Source of the DNA: Verrucomicrobiota bacterium
GTDB lineage: Bacteria; Verrucomicrobiota; Verrucomicrobiia; Verrucomicrobiales; Akkermansiaceae
DNA: 64,000 nt
Direction: 5' to 3'
Assembly: GCA_026397725.1 (NCBI GenBank)
Contig: JAPLUI010000537.1
Span: 51,339 to 115,338, forward strand
A model generated the notes under the pieces. That model saw only the letters and a program-made list of their open reading frames with translations. It had not been told where the DNA came from and did not search any database. Below, piece by piece: positions 8,830 through 18,545 of this stretch. Numbering within the stretch: position 1 is the stretch's first letter; every line of letters starts with the position of its first letter. Position numbers and translations under genes: made by a program.

Positions 8830-10896
8830 TCAGCGGAACCCTGGCGGTTTCTCGGCCTGGTAGCCGATGCCTTGAATGGGGCCGCCGTTGTCATCGACGA
8901 TGCGTGCCATGACGGACCAGTTGCCAGCGAACTGGCTGACCTCGAAGAGCACCGAGTTCCAGCCCTTGCGCAGTTTCACCTCCTTCACCTTCACCATGTC
9001 CGGAATGCAGGGCCGCACGCCTTCGCTCGTGCTGATCGGTTCCCGGTTCACATAGACCCGCGCCCCATCGTCACTGCCGTACCACAAGTTGACCGTCTTC
9101 TCGGCGCTGGAGTAAACATACACATGGGCGCAAGCCAGCGCGTTGAGCGGCGGATTCGGGACTTCGGACAAATTGATGATGGCCTCGGCTGCGACCAGTC
9201 TCCAGGTTTTGGAACTGGGGTAATCGAGTTTGCTCCCGTCCACCAGGTTGTCTTTGAAAACCAGGTCCGGTTTGACGTCCATGTGGATCTCGCCCACAAG
9301 CATCTCCTGGAAATAGCCGCCTGCGGCGACGTGGCCGGGGGTGGCGACGAAGCTGAGGGGTGGGAAGCCTGTTTTGCCATCCCATTGCCTGAAGCCGGGC
9401 ATTTCGAGCGTGATCGTGTCGCCGGTCTTCCACGGCTGGTCTCCTGTTAGACGGACCCGGGAACTGCCGCCGACATGCTCCACTTGCTTGATCACATAGC
9501 CGGCGATGCGGTAGGACTCGGGCTTGAGCGCATTGGCGCCGAAGGGCACGTCCTGACTGAGTGTGATCGTGTTGCCGATGCAATCGTCCACCACGACTTT
9601 CGGCCGGGCCAACCGGAACGGCGAAACCGGCAACCCCGCGGTGTTATATAAATTGCCCAGCGGGTAATTGCTGAAGCTATAGTAAACATCGGGAAGTCCC
9701 TTTTCATCGCTCAGGTCCACGTGGATCCTGTCGCCGTCGATGCGGGCCTTCGCGGGCTTTTGCGTGCCGTCCTCGGACACCACGATGAACTGCTTGATCG
9801 AGCCGTCCGCCGCCGGATCCTTGATCTGGAGGCCTTGCGCCGCGTGGTCGAAGGAAAGGGTGAGCTTGCGATCCAGAAGCACCGCTTGCTTGAGCACCGG
9901 GCTCAGGTAGTCCTCGGCGGGTTTGCGCCCATAGACTTTCGCCAGCGCCGCCAGCGCCAGCCGTTTGCCGGCGGCGGGTTTGTTCCTCGGATGGAGGTCG
10001 CCATCGCTGCAATCGGAGTAGATCGCCATCGCAGTGTTAGGGATGGCGAGGTTGAACTGTTGCGCCTCGCGGGTCAGCGCCCAGCCGTCGCCCGGATTGA
10101 GTTTGGAATCAGGCGCGGGCTCGCCACCGATGCGCGGGAGTTGCATATAGACGAATGGCAGCGCCGGGTTGTCGAAACCCTTGCGCCAAGCGGCGATCAA
10201 GACCTCCATCGCCTGCGAATATAGATATGGCCGATCAGTGTTCGCCTCACCCTGATACCAAACGACTCCCTTGAGGGCATACGGCATCAGCGGTGTCAGA
10301 CGCATCTTGTAAAGTTCTCCGCCGGGGCTCCACAATTCGGCGGTGGAGCCGCCCACGGCGCACTTGATCAAGCCGAGGTGCATGTCGGGCATTGCCTCGG
10401 CGAGATGGCGTCCGAACCAATAACCGGTGCCGCTGAAGCCGCCGTTGTTGCCCTTGTCCGCGAGGCCCCAGCCGCCGCCATGACTGAGGTGCAGGTTCGG
10501 CGTGGTCGAGGAGTTGGCATCGTCGGCGCGGTCGCAGGCGCCGACGATCATGTCCATGTTCGACTGGCTGCCGCACAACCAGACATCGCCGACAAACACC
10601 TGCTTGTAGTTGATGGTGTTGTTGCCGCCGAGGGTCATTGGAAACGGCCCGCCCGGCTTGAGGCTGGCCAGCTTGAGGCACCATTTGCCCTGCTCATCCG
10701 CAACGGCGGAAACCGTTTGCCCGCAGAATGTGACGGTGACCTTTTCACCCTTGTCGGCCGTGCCCCAGACGGGCACCGGCAGTTCGCGTTGCAAGACCAT
10801 GCCGTCGCCAAACAGCGGGGCCGGTTTCACTTCCGCCCGTGCCAGGGCAACCATGGCGCAGCCGGCGCCGAATCGAATCAGAGTTGAGTGATGCAT
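8830..10896 (-). CDS. Sialate O-acetylesterase-type SGNH esterase with extra C-terminal sandwich
   Basis: A 688-residue exported protein of the sialate O-acetylesterase (SASA/DUF303) family. A short signal peptide (to about 21) precedes a beta domain (VKPAPLFGDGMVLQRELPVP). Catalytic Ser112 lies in LCGSQSNM, where the usual order CSGQSNM has the two preceding residues exchanged. The Asp-x-His block is seen in SDGDLHPRNKPAAGKRLA. After about residue 480 there is an additional lectin-like domain (LVDGSKLDYPSSKTWRLV onward, then VYVNREPISTSEG) not present in the two shorter paralogues at 16798 and 32949. In such clusters the family removes acetyl groups from plant polysaccharides, so sialic acid need not be the substrate. 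It lies 30 bases after the LamG protein gene, in the same run. Confidence 0.88.
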   Translation of the reverse strand: MHHSTLIRFGAGCAMVALARAEVKPAPLFGDGMVLQRELPVPVWGTADKGEKVTVTFCGQTVSAVADEQGKWCLKLASLKPGGPFPMTLGGNNTINYKQVFVGDVWLCGSQSNMDMIVGACDRADDANSSTTPNLHLSHGGGWGLADKGNNGGFSGTGYWFGRHLAEAMPDMHLGLIKCAVGGSTAELWSPGGELYKMRLTPLMPYALKGVVWYQGEANTDRPYLYSQAMEVLIAAWRKGFDNPALPFVYMQLPRIGGEPAPDSKLNPGDGWALTREAQQFNLAIPNTAMAIYSDCSDGDLHPRNKPAAGKRLALAALAKVYGRKPAEDYLSPVLKQAVLLDRKLTLSFDHAAQGLQIKDPAADGSIKQFIVVSEDGTQKPAKARIDGDRIHVDLSDEKGLPDVYYSFSNYPLGNLYNTAGLPVSPFRLARPKVVVDDCIGNTITLSQDVPFGANALKPESYRIAGYVIKQVEHVGGSSRVRLTGDQPWKTGDTITLEMPGFRQWDGKTGFPPLSFVATPGHVAAGGYFQEMLVGEIHMDVKPDLVFKDNLVDGSKLDYPSSKTWRLVAAEAIINLSEVPNPPLNALACAHVYVYSSAEKTVNLWYGSDDGARVYVNREPISTSEGVRPCIPDMVKVKEVKLRKGWNSVLFEVSQFAGNWSVMARIVDDNGGPIQGIGYQAEKPPGFR

Positions 10897-10926
10897 ATCT
10901 CGTTTGTGATGTTAGGTTGCGGTCTT

Positions 10927-13626
10927 TCACTTTTTCGTTAGAGTGATCGCAACGGGTGAGGTCGCCTCATGCTTGAGCCAAAGCACCAGATCGGTGCCTT
11001 CGAGTTCGTGGTTGAAGCCCACGCGACAGTTGCTCCCGCGCGGCACGGGTTTGCCGTTCACGGTCACCACGGGCAGGCTGTCGCCCCAACCGCGGACGAC
11101 GATGGCCGGATTCAGGACCGGCGAGTTGGCGCTGCCGGCGAGGGTCAACTCGAGTTTCCCGGGTTTGCCGGGGGAGCTTGCCGCCAGCAGATAGGCCCGC
11201 TGGCACAGATCATACCCGCTGCTTGCAAAGCCCTCGCCTGTTAGGGTCAGTTCCGCCGGAGAGTTCCATGACTTCGAGAGCGGCACGAGGTCGGTTGCCT
11301 GGCCTGCCGTGAGGCCATACATGTAGATCCAGGTGAACAGGATGCCATCCGTCCGCACCGGCGGTTCGCAAAACCATGCCAGCGAGGTGTGTGCGGGGCG
11401 ATCGGTGCGGGTGCCTTTGCGCCCGTCGTTGGGCAGTTGGCTTACCGGCCAGTGGTTCCAATACGGGAAGTTGCGGTCGATGTAACCTGAGGGCGGGAAG
11501 GCGGTGATGGTCGCGCCGGGCCGCCGCAACATGTAGGGACGGAATGTTGCCTTGAAGTTCACCATTTGGATCGTCGGTTTGGCCGGCTCACGGCCGATAC
11601 CCCACGGAAATTCCGGCTGCCAGGCGAAGGTGCGGCTCTCGCCGGCGTCGTTGGCAACGGTTAGGGCTGCGATGTCAACGGTATCCAATGGTCCTTTCCC
11701 GGGTTGGTTGAAGAAGATCGTCTCCTGATTGGATGGCCAACCACCGAAACCTCCAACGGATTTGCGTTCCACCTCTCCCGTGGTCCAGAATTTCTGCTCG
11801 CGCAACATCACGCCATCCGGATAGATATGGAAATACTCGTCCACCCAGTCCCCCCAGCCGGTCTTGGGGTCCACGTTGGTTTCCTGGTAGAAAATGTCGC
11901 ATGGATTGTATCGCCAATGGAGCACAACCCGTGCGTCGTTGTTCTCGACGATGGAAATGTGGCAGTAGCGGTTCTGCTTGTCGGACATGTGTTCGGTGCA
12001 GCCGTTCTCGTTGGCACGCTCGACGCTTTGGTCGGCCATCAGCAAGCCGTTCTCGGAGACCATGCACTGCCCGTAGCTCCAGCCGTGCCAGAACACATAG
12101 TTGAACGGAAATTCATCGAACTTGACCACCACGTCGCCCGGGCCGCGCATGCGGTAGTTGCCGTCCCATGATTCGCCGTACTTCAGGTCCTCCATGCTCG
12201 CCCCGAATTCGCCCTTGCCGAGCGGGCCGGTCGGCATCAGTTCATCGTCCAGCGGCTTGGCGACGGGCGGGCGGACGGACTTGAAAGCCCGTTGCACCTC
12301 TTCCGGGGTGAGCGCCGTGTCGTGGATGCCAACCTCGTCCAACAGACCGCTCAGCAGCATCGGGGAGCCCATCATGCTCGGCCCGCGTTCTGTTAGAACG
12401 GGGGCGAGTTGTTCGTGGCTGCCGCCGATCAGCAAGCTGGTGGCGGTGGGTTCCTTGACCGGACCGGTGGCGGCCTTGGAGCCGACCATTTCGCCATTGA
12501 GATACAAGGCGATTCCGGTGGCGGGGTCATAGGTGCCCACCACCTGGTTCCAAACATGCAGGGGCAGCATCTTGTCGGGAATCAGTGGGCGGGCCCACAC
12601 GGTTAGTGTCACTTCATCGAGCGCACCGAGATTGCCGATGCGCACGCAGCCGTCGGTGCCGTTCAGCTCGAGCGCGGTGCCCAGTTTGCCCGCCACCAAG
12701 GCACCGCCTTGGATCTCGCCATCATGGGCACCGGCGGTGTCTTTGGCCACTGCTCCGGCTGGCTCGTCGAATTTCCACCAGGCCAGCGGGCCGGTCGGGC
12801 CCGCGCCGGCAGCAACTTGCGCCAAGTCGGTTTCATTCAGCGCCCTGCCATAGATCCTGAAATCATCGAGGCAGCCGTCGAAGTTGCGGCCGCCGCCGTT
12901 CCAGCCCCCGATCTGACCTGCCTTGAGCGCCAGCTTCACCGGTTGGCGCAGCACCTGTGCGCCCCCCAACTTGCCGTTCACATAGAGCCGGGCGAATTTC
13001 CCCGCGTTGCTGAGCACGATGGCCACATGGCACCATTCGCCACTTGGCAGGCGTTGTTCCGATTCGATGTCGCCGAGGCCGTTGAAGGAAACCTGCACGC
13101 GGCGGTCGCTGCGCACCATCGCGTGGAGTGCGCCCGCCTCCCATCCGTCGGTGTGAAAAATCGAGTTATAGTCTTTCGCCGAGTTGAGGCATTCTATCCA
13201 TTTGTCGCCGGCGGCCACGCTCATGCCCAATGCGCCCTGATAGTCCAAGCCGAAGAAGAAGCCGGCCTGCTTGCCTTCCTGCCGGTCCACGATGCCGGTC
13301 CAATTCCATGGATATTCCTGGAGCGCGACCCAGGCTTCGATCGAGAACGCGCCACTGAGGCGCGGCGCTTTGTCGGCGGCCCGCTCGACCCGGTTGGCGA
13401 AGCCATCGAGTTTGAGGCATTGCCCGCGCACACCCTGCGCATGGTATCGTGCGGGCCCGTGCAACGTATCCGGCGCTTTACTAACAGAATCGGTGGAGCG
13501 GCCGCCCGGCTCCGGTTCGAAATGCCAAACCGCCACCGGTGCCGCGCCGGAGTTGGCAGCACAAATGACCGTCAACAAGGCGGCCACCAGGGTCGTCGGG
13601 AGCGTATTCATGTTATTTGTTTTCAT
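10927..13626 (-). CDS. Double LamG-domain exported protein with unnamed C-terminal domain
   Basis: I take the start at 13626 (MKTNNMNTLP), which precedes a signal peptide (ends NSGAAP). This start overlaps the end of the upstream gene by 14 bases, which suggests translational coupling. Two concanavalin-type LamG domains follow (first from AVWHFEPEPGG, about 30-235; second from GPLAWWKFDEPAG, about 280-450). The C-terminal 430 residues contain RGPGDVVVKFDE, YVFWHGWSYGQCMVSENG, NDARVVLHWRY and WGDWVDEYFHIYPDGV. The same block makes up nearly all of the neighbour 13613-14864. I do not recognise a named family for it. The context suggests a glycan-binding or glycan-cleaving role. Confidence 0.85.
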   Translation of the reverse strand: MKTNNMNTLPTTLVAALLTVICAANSGAAPVAVWHFEPEPGGRSTDSVSKAPDTLHGPARYHAQGVRGQCLKLDGFANRVERAADKAPRLSGAFSIEAWVALQEYPWNWTGIVDRQEGKQAGFFFGLDYQGALGMSVAAGDKWIECLNSAKDYNSIFHTDGWEAGALHAMVRSDRRVQVSFNGLGDIESEQRLPSGEWCHVAIVLSNAGKFARLYVNGKLGGAQVLRQPVKLALKAGQIGGWNGGGRNFDGCLDDFRIYGRALNETDLAQVAAGAGPTGPLAWWKFDEPAGAVAKDTAGAHDGEIQGGALVAGKLGTALELNGTDGCVRIGNLGALDEVTLTVWARPLIPDKMLPLHVWNQVVGTYDPATGIALYLNGEMVGSKAATGPVKEPTATSLLIGGSHEQLAPVLTERGPSMMGSPMLLSGLLDEVGIHDTALTPEEVQRAFKSVRPPVAKPLDDELMPTGPLGKGEFGASMEDLKYGESWDGNYRMRGPGDVVVKFDEFPFNYVFWHGWSYGQCMVSENGLLMADQSVERANENGCTEHMSDKQNRYCHISIVENNDARVVLHWRYNPCDIFYQETNVDPKTGWGDWVDEYFHIYPDGVMLREQKFWTTGEVERKSVGGFGGWPSNQETIFFNQPGKGPLDTVDIAALTVANDAGESRTFAWQPEFPWGIGREPAKPTIQMVNFKATFRPYMLRRPGATITAFPPSGYIDRNFPYWNHWPVSQLPNDGRKGTRTDRPAHTSLAWFCEPPVRTDGILFTWIYMYGLTAGQATDLVPLSKSWNSPAELTLTGEGFASSGYDLCQRAYLLAASSPGKPGKLELTLAGSANSPVLNPAIVVRGWGDSLPVVTVNGKPVPRGSNCRVGFNHELEGTDLVLWLKHEATSPVAITLTKK

Positions 13627-14864
13627 GGGGGGCGGGTTGCAGTTCGATGGTCGCGGGTGTTGTGGTGTCAACGCGGGTCCAAACGATCAGGTCCGCCGCA
13701 GTGGCGGCTTTGCGGAAACCGTAACGGAAATCAGATCCGCGCGGCACGGGTTTGCCGTTGATGCTGAGGCGGACGGCGGATTTGCCCCAGCCGGTGATCA
13801 CAAAGGCAGGATTGACGACCGGGGAGGACGCGGTGCCGGCAAGGGTCAGCTTCACAGGTACCGGTGTGCCCGGCCGCTTGATATGGAGACGATAGGCCTT
13901 TTCATCCGGTTGATAGCCCGCACTGGTGCAACCGTCACCCGCGATTTGCAGGGGCGGGGGCGCGAGCCAGGACAGCGCGACCTGCTTGATACCGGCTTCC
14001 TTGCCGGTTCCCACACCTATCAGCATGCGCCATGTTTTGCTAGAGAGATCCTCCGCGGACGGCTGCCACCGCAATGCACCGATGAACTGGTGCCCCGCGG
14101 GCTCGGCGGTACCGCGTGCCGGCCAAGCACCCCATGCCGCAGGCAAGTCCGCGTGATCCGCGGGCGCCTCCACGGCGTGGAAAAACGTGCCTCCCGTGAT
14201 AGGGATGGTTTGCAATTGGCCGCCGGTCAGCGCATGGCTTGCGGGGGCCAAACCAAGCGCCTGCGCTGGCTCACCGGGCTGGCGGATCAGGATGCTTTGT
14301 TGCACCCAACAAGGCGGGGTCCACTCGGAGCTGTGCAAGGTCACGCTGCGCACACCGGTCGCATCCGGATAGATGGTATAGAACTCATCGACCCAGTCGT
14401 TCCAACGCGTCACCGGATCGGCATGGATCAACTCGCCTTTGTCATCGACAGGCGCATACCGCCAACGCATCACCGCCCTGGCGTCATTGCTCTCGATGAC
14501 ACTGGCAAAAGCGAACCGGCACAAGCGATCCTGATGGGGTCCGGCACCAGGCCGCAGCACCGCACCGTCGCTATACCAAACGCCATCCTCGTTCACCCAG
14601 CATGGCACATAGTTGGCACCGTGCCAGAACACCAAGCGTGCCGCCGTGTGGTCGAAGCGCACCACCACATCGGACCTCGAACCGATGCGCCAGGGCGCGT
14701 CCCACTCCGGGGTAAACTTGAGCTTGGTGAAGTAGGCGCCGAAGCGGCCGGGGCCTGCGGGGCCGGATGGCAAACGAGTCGGCGTCGCGTCAAGGATGTT
14801 GGCGCAACCAAGCCAGATTGCGAGCACCGACCATGCGGCGACGGGAAGGGCAATTGTTTTCATG
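13613..14864 (-). CDS. Exported protein of unknown function, paralogous to the C-terminus of the LamG protein
   Basis: Start chosen at 14864 (MKTIALPVAAWSVLAIW), which begins a signal peptide; the frame is open further upstream to 14935 but lacks secretory character. About 417 residues. Shared with the next gene: SDVVVRFDHTAARLVFWHGA, WVNEDGVW, SNDARAVMRWRYAP, WNDWVDEFYTIYPDA and, near the end, INGKPVPRGSDFRYGF. Conserved acidic and aromatic residues (WVDE, WRY, FWHG) would be the first place to look for an active site. Its stop overlaps the next start (ATGAAAACAAATAA). No known domain recognised. Confidence 0.8.
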
Positions 14865-14937
14865 GATTTGTTTTTGGGAAGAGGGCTCCCGGGAAAGCCA
14901 GTGTGCTGTCTCGCTGTTCTCATGTTCATTCGCACGT

Positions 14938-15288
14938 TTATAGATTGTCGTCAGGGTCCTCGTTCGATTCCGGATTTTCCTGCGGCGGCCGCCCGCCACT
15001 ATGCGTTAACTCTCCATTCGAATACGCCGCCGGGGATAGGTTCCCGCACATGCCGCTGGCATCCAATTCCATCTGCCGTCTCAGCCAGCCCTGCGGCGTG
15101 ATCGCGCCGATGGGCAGCTTGATGAATGGCGATGGTTGGGGCGGCGGCCGGATTCCCGGATAGAACGGATGCTGTTGGGACGCGTCCGGGCTTCCAACCG
15201 CATCCGCCGGGGGCTCCGCAGCCAGGCCCCCGGTCGCCCAATCAAGCAAGCCACAGACCGCCAGTGCCCGTGCGCATGTCTTCTTCAT
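14938..15288 (-). pseudogene. GH127-like N-terminal fragment
   Basis: About 117 residues: signal peptide (MKKTCARALAVCGLLDWATG), then PFIKLPIGAITPQGWLRRQM and LDASGMCGNLSP. This corresponds to the start of the DUF1680/GH127 protein at 56516-58753 (SILPLGAVMPQGWLQQQL, SLTGNLPKFW). After this the similarity stops and the tail (GGRPPQENPESNEDPDDNL) is unrelated. It is less than a fifth of the family's length and lacks the catalytic region. A truncated remnant, possibly still secreted. Confidence 0.7.
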
Positions 15289-15308
15289 GTTGTCATGAGT
15301 TAACATCA

Positions 15309-16055
15309 TCATTTGATCTCATTGAGAGCCTCAACCGTTGAAATAGGGACCCTGAATGCCGTTCCATGGCGCACCCAGGTGGGCGCGATGAATTGATCAT
15401 TCATGCGGGTCATGGGATTGAAATCCTTCGTGGTGATAGAGTAGATGCGCTGATTCATGCGTTCCCAGCGCCCCGCATCCCAGGTCTTGGGGAACACCTT
15501 TGCATCGTCGATGGTGGTTGCCCAGAAAATGACATATTCCTTGGTCTGGCCGTCGTAGAAGATCTCCGGTGCCCAACAATTGCGCACTTTCGGATTGCGC
15601 GGAGCCGGCTGGGAAAGCTCCTTCGGCCAGCGCTCCCCAGCGCACTCCTCGTCGCCCGGCCCGCGATAATCCGCCCAGATATAGAGGAAGCGCGCCGGTG
15701 TCCAGTCTATCAGGTTGCTGGAATGGGAAATTCCGATGGTGTCGTTCCACCAGCCGGTGGTCCAGACCAGATGGTATTTGCCATCGCCGCCGCGGCAGAT
15801 GGACGGGTCACGCATCAGCCCTTCGGTTTGCTGGAAGATGCTGGCATAGTTCTTGACGGTCCGCCACGTCTTGCCATCGAGACTGGTGAGAAGATGGAGG
15901 CCATCTTCGCCGTCGCCGGTGAACGAGGAATAGACATATCCATCCTGTGTTGCCGGCGGTGGGGTGGCGGGCGCATCAGCGGCACAGGCGGCGCGGGGAC
16001 ACCATGTCCCCAGCACTGCTAACAATATATACACGGCTTTGCTTTTGGTCATCAT
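15309..16055 (-). CDS. GH43-like exported protein, probably with internal deletion
   Basis: 248 residues with signal peptide (to about 26, ACAADA). The GH43-like propeller is recognisable: YVYSSFTGDGEDGLHLLTS, Asp in LMRDPSICRGGDGKYHLVWT and the acidic residue in NCWAPEIFYDGQTKEYVIFW. Relatives have about 320-340 residues. The part expected between FNPMTRMNDQ and WVRHGTAFRVP, normally a blade with PGFSVIDATI-like sequence, is missing here. That would remove one catalytic carboxylate while keeping the frame. The family acts on arabinans, xylans or related glycans. I infer the deletion from memory of the family, not from an alignment, so it could be a short natural variant. Confidence 0.6.
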   Translation of the reverse strand: MMTKSKAVYILLAVLGTWCPRAACAADAPATPPPATQDGYVYSSFTGDGEDGLHLLTSLDGKTWRTVKNYASIFQQTEGLMRDPSICRGGDGKYHLVWTTGWWNDTIGISHSSNLIDWTPARFLYIWADYRGPGDEECAGERWPKELSQPAPRNPKVRNCWAPEIFYDGQTKEYVIFWATTIDDAKVFPKTWDAGRWERMNQRIYSITTKDFNPMTRMNDQFIAPTWVRHGTAFRVPISTVEALNEIK

Positions 16056-16090
16056 ATGTACTCCTTGGTTGTTACTGAAATCCTGCCGGC

Positions 16091-16771
16091 TTATTGGTTC
16101 ACAGGCGGTTGTTTGCTCATGGCTTCATCCGCCCCGGGACGGAAATCGACATTGGTGAAGACCGCCTTGCCTTGGGCCGACAGCGCGAATCCGCCCGGCT
16201 TGTCGGCCTGGATCTTCGCCTGCATCATATAGGCGCCAAAACCCTCAGGCAGTTCCTTGGCTAACGAGTGTCGTGCCGGTTGGTCCGCAGCCGCCAGCTC
16301 GACCTGCTGGAGGGTGACGGGCTTTGCGACAAAGATCATGTCACACCCGGCCCAGTATTTCGGCACGAGTCCCTGGTCCGTCCGGGGCACGAGCTTGACC
16401 GGCCAGGACAGTTTGTTCCCCTCCTGGCCGTAACAGTTAGGGTCTTTGAGAACGAGCATGTCGCGGCAGTCCACCATGTCGCGCGCATGATGCGGGAACG
16501 GCGCGACCTTCTCGTGCCAGTTGTAATACTTGCCCGGCGTCGGCTCGATCAGCGGGTTGCCTGCGGAATACTTCTCGAAATGGATGCCGTCCTTGGAAGT
16601 GGCTAGATTCATCGACTGCCGCCAATTCGGTTTGCCGGTGCGGTCGCTGCCGTCCGCATTGCCACCGTCATTGGCACAGTAGAAATTGTAGCTCACTCCT
16701 TCATGTTCCACTACCGAGCCACACAATCCCAACCCAATGATGGTTGGCAATGGTTTCATGGTGTTTTTCAT
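16091..16771 (-). pseudogene. GH-J/GH43-clan propeller remnant with in-frame deletions
   Basis: Start at 16771 (MKNTMKPLP). A signal peptide (PTIIGLGLCGS) is joined directly to VVEHEGVSYNFYCANDGG, a second-blade sequence (compare HVVEHNGVYYNFYCA-type relatives). The first blade with the nucleophile is therefore absent. NLATSKDGIHFEKY and RDMVDCRDMLVLKDP follow, then AYMMQAKIQADKPGGFALS from a C-terminal sandwich. The whole piece stays in frame. It occupies the position that the intact 31444-32916 gene has in the second cassette (before the esterase and GH2). It ends 35 bases upstream of the GH43-like gene. Confidence 0.6.
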
Positions 16772-16797
16772 TTCAACATCACCGTTGCCAATCCGGC

Positions 16798-18504
16798 CTA
16801 CCATTCATCCGTGCGGAACGGCGCTGCGGGCAGGCCCTCGTTGTTATACAAATTGCAACCCTCGGGGTTCATGGAATATGCATAGCGCACCGCCACCGGC
16901 TTGGGAACCTGCGGACTGGAAACCACCACAAACTTGCCGTCGATCACGGCATCCGCCCAGGCCCATTTCTTGTCCTCGCCGGCAATCGCAAAGCCCTTCA
17001 ATTTGGCATTATCCTTCACCGTCGGTTTGACGTTCTCCTTCTTGCCGGCCATGAGGCCGCTGCCGGTGCTGTCAAACGCGATGCGGATCTTGTTGTCCTC
17101 GACCTTGATCGCCTTGAAGAGCGGCCCGCAATAAACCAGGTTAATCTTGCCGTAGTCCTTGGCCAGGGCCCACAAGGCCAGGCGCTCGCCCACGTCGAAC
17201 TTGTTACGCGGATGGATGTCGTCATAGCCCGGAACACTGCCAATGTCAATGGTCACCGCCATACCGGTATTGGGAATCTCCAGCGCTTTTCGCTGGGCTT
17301 CACGCAACTTGGACCATCCTTCGCCGCCTTCCGGATTCGGGTTGGGTTTGTGGTAGTTAGGCAGTTGCACATAGTAGAACGGGAAATCACCGATGCCGAA
17401 ATCCTTGCGCCAGCCGGCAATCAGCGCCTGCATCTTGCCGAAGTAGCTCATGCCCTCGGCTCTATCCAAACTGCCGTCCCACGGGTAGCCGCCGTTGAGT
17501 TCGCCCTGATACCAGATCGCACCCTTGATGCCGAAGGGAATCAGCGGGGCGATCATGCCGTTATAGAGGGCGCACGGCGTGCCGTCGGAGTTGCCAGGCC
17601 ACGGCAGGTCCGGCACACGCGGCAGCGATTTGCCGGCTGCCGCGGCGGCCTTGGCCGAGGTCAGCCAATCGGCAACCTTCTGGATCGACTCCTGCTGGGT
17701 CTTGCGACCTATCTCAGTTGAGGGAATGAACATGTCGATTCCTTTCGAGAAGTCCGCGAGTTCGGGAACCATGCGGAAGCCCGAGGCGCTGGTCCATGGC
17801 TCGATCCGGGTGTTGCCGCGCGCCGATTGCACGCAGCCGATGGGAATCTTGAGTTCCTGATTGAGCCGGCGTCCGAAGTAATAGGCGACCGCGCTGAGCT
17901 GGCGCGCGGAATCGGGGGTTAGGACCACCCACGCGCCGGTGCAGTTGCCCTGCGGCTGCTCACTCCAGGCGTCGGCCGTAACACGGTAGAACCTGAGAGT
18001 GGGGAAATTCCCCACCTCCCCAAGTTGCTTGACGGCGAAGGCGATCTCCGGAACTTCGACCTTGTCCCAGTCAGGCGTTTTCACCGGAGGACCGCCAAAC
18101 CCTGTGTACATGTCTCTGCACATGTTGGACTGGCCGGAGCACAGCCAGTTGTCACCGACCAGCACGTCCTCGAGTTTCACCGCTGCCGGGCCTCTGGCAG
18201 GCACCCCGGCGGGCACCTCCGACTCCGTGATGGACATGACCTGCGGATTGCTGTTAGCCTGCATCGGATCCAAAACGATTTTCCATTTGCCTTCCGCATC
18301 GGCGGCGGCCTTTTTGACCTGCCCGCCGAACTCCACGGTGATCTTCGCACCCGCCGGCGCCCACCCCCACACCGGTGCCTTGGCCGCCCTCTGCATCACC
18401 ATGTGGGTGCCGAAGATGCTCGGCATCTCGACGGCCTGCACGGACGTCGCTGCAATCGCAAGAAGCATTCCCACGCCAAAATCACGATATCTGGTTTTCA
18501 TCAT
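16798..18504 (-). CDS. Sialate O-acetylesterase-type SGNH esterase (cassette 1)
   Basis: 568 residues; signal peptide ends AATSVQAVE. Family hallmarks are MVMQRAAKAPVWGWAPAG, VLVGDNWLCSGQSNM (catalytic Ser) and DDIHPRNKFDVGERLALWAL (Asp-x-His block). AIWYQGELNGGYPWDG is also present. Near-identical paralogue at 32949-34649. The family deacetylates glycans; acetylated hemicellulose is a likely substrate given the neighbours. It follows the GH2 gene by 41 bases and precedes the propeller remnant at 16771. The same order occurs in cassette 2, so the block was duplicated. Confidence 0.92.
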   Translation of the reverse strand: MMKTRYRDFGVGMLLAIAATSVQAVEMPSIFGTHMVMQRAAKAPVWGWAPAGAKITVEFGGQVKKAAADAEGKWKIVLDPMQANSNPQVMSITESEVPAGVPARGPAAVKLEDVLVGDNWLCSGQSNMCRDMYTGFGGPPVKTPDWDKVEVPEIAFAVKQLGEVGNFPTLRFYRVTADAWSEQPQGNCTGAWVVLTPDSARQLSAVAYYFGRRLNQELKIPIGCVQSARGNTRIEPWTSASGFRMVPELADFSKGIDMFIPSTEIGRKTQQESIQKVADWLTSAKAAAAAGKSLPRVPDLPWPGNSDGTPCALYNGMIAPLIPFGIKGAIWYQGELNGGYPWDGSLDRAEGMSYFGKMQALIAGWRKDFGIGDFPFYYVQLPNYHKPNPNPEGGEGWSKLREAQRKALEIPNTGMAVTIDIGSVPGYDDIHPRNKFDVGERLALWALAKDYGKINLVYCGPLFKAIKVEDNKIRIAFDSTGSGLMAGKKENVKPTVKDNAKLKGFAIAGEDKKWAWADAVIDGKFVVVSSPQVPKPVAVRYAYSMNPEGCNLYNNEGLPAAPFRTDEW

Positions 18505-18545
18505 TTTATGTTAGTTCGGGTTGATCATCCGGTAAGGATCCAGGT

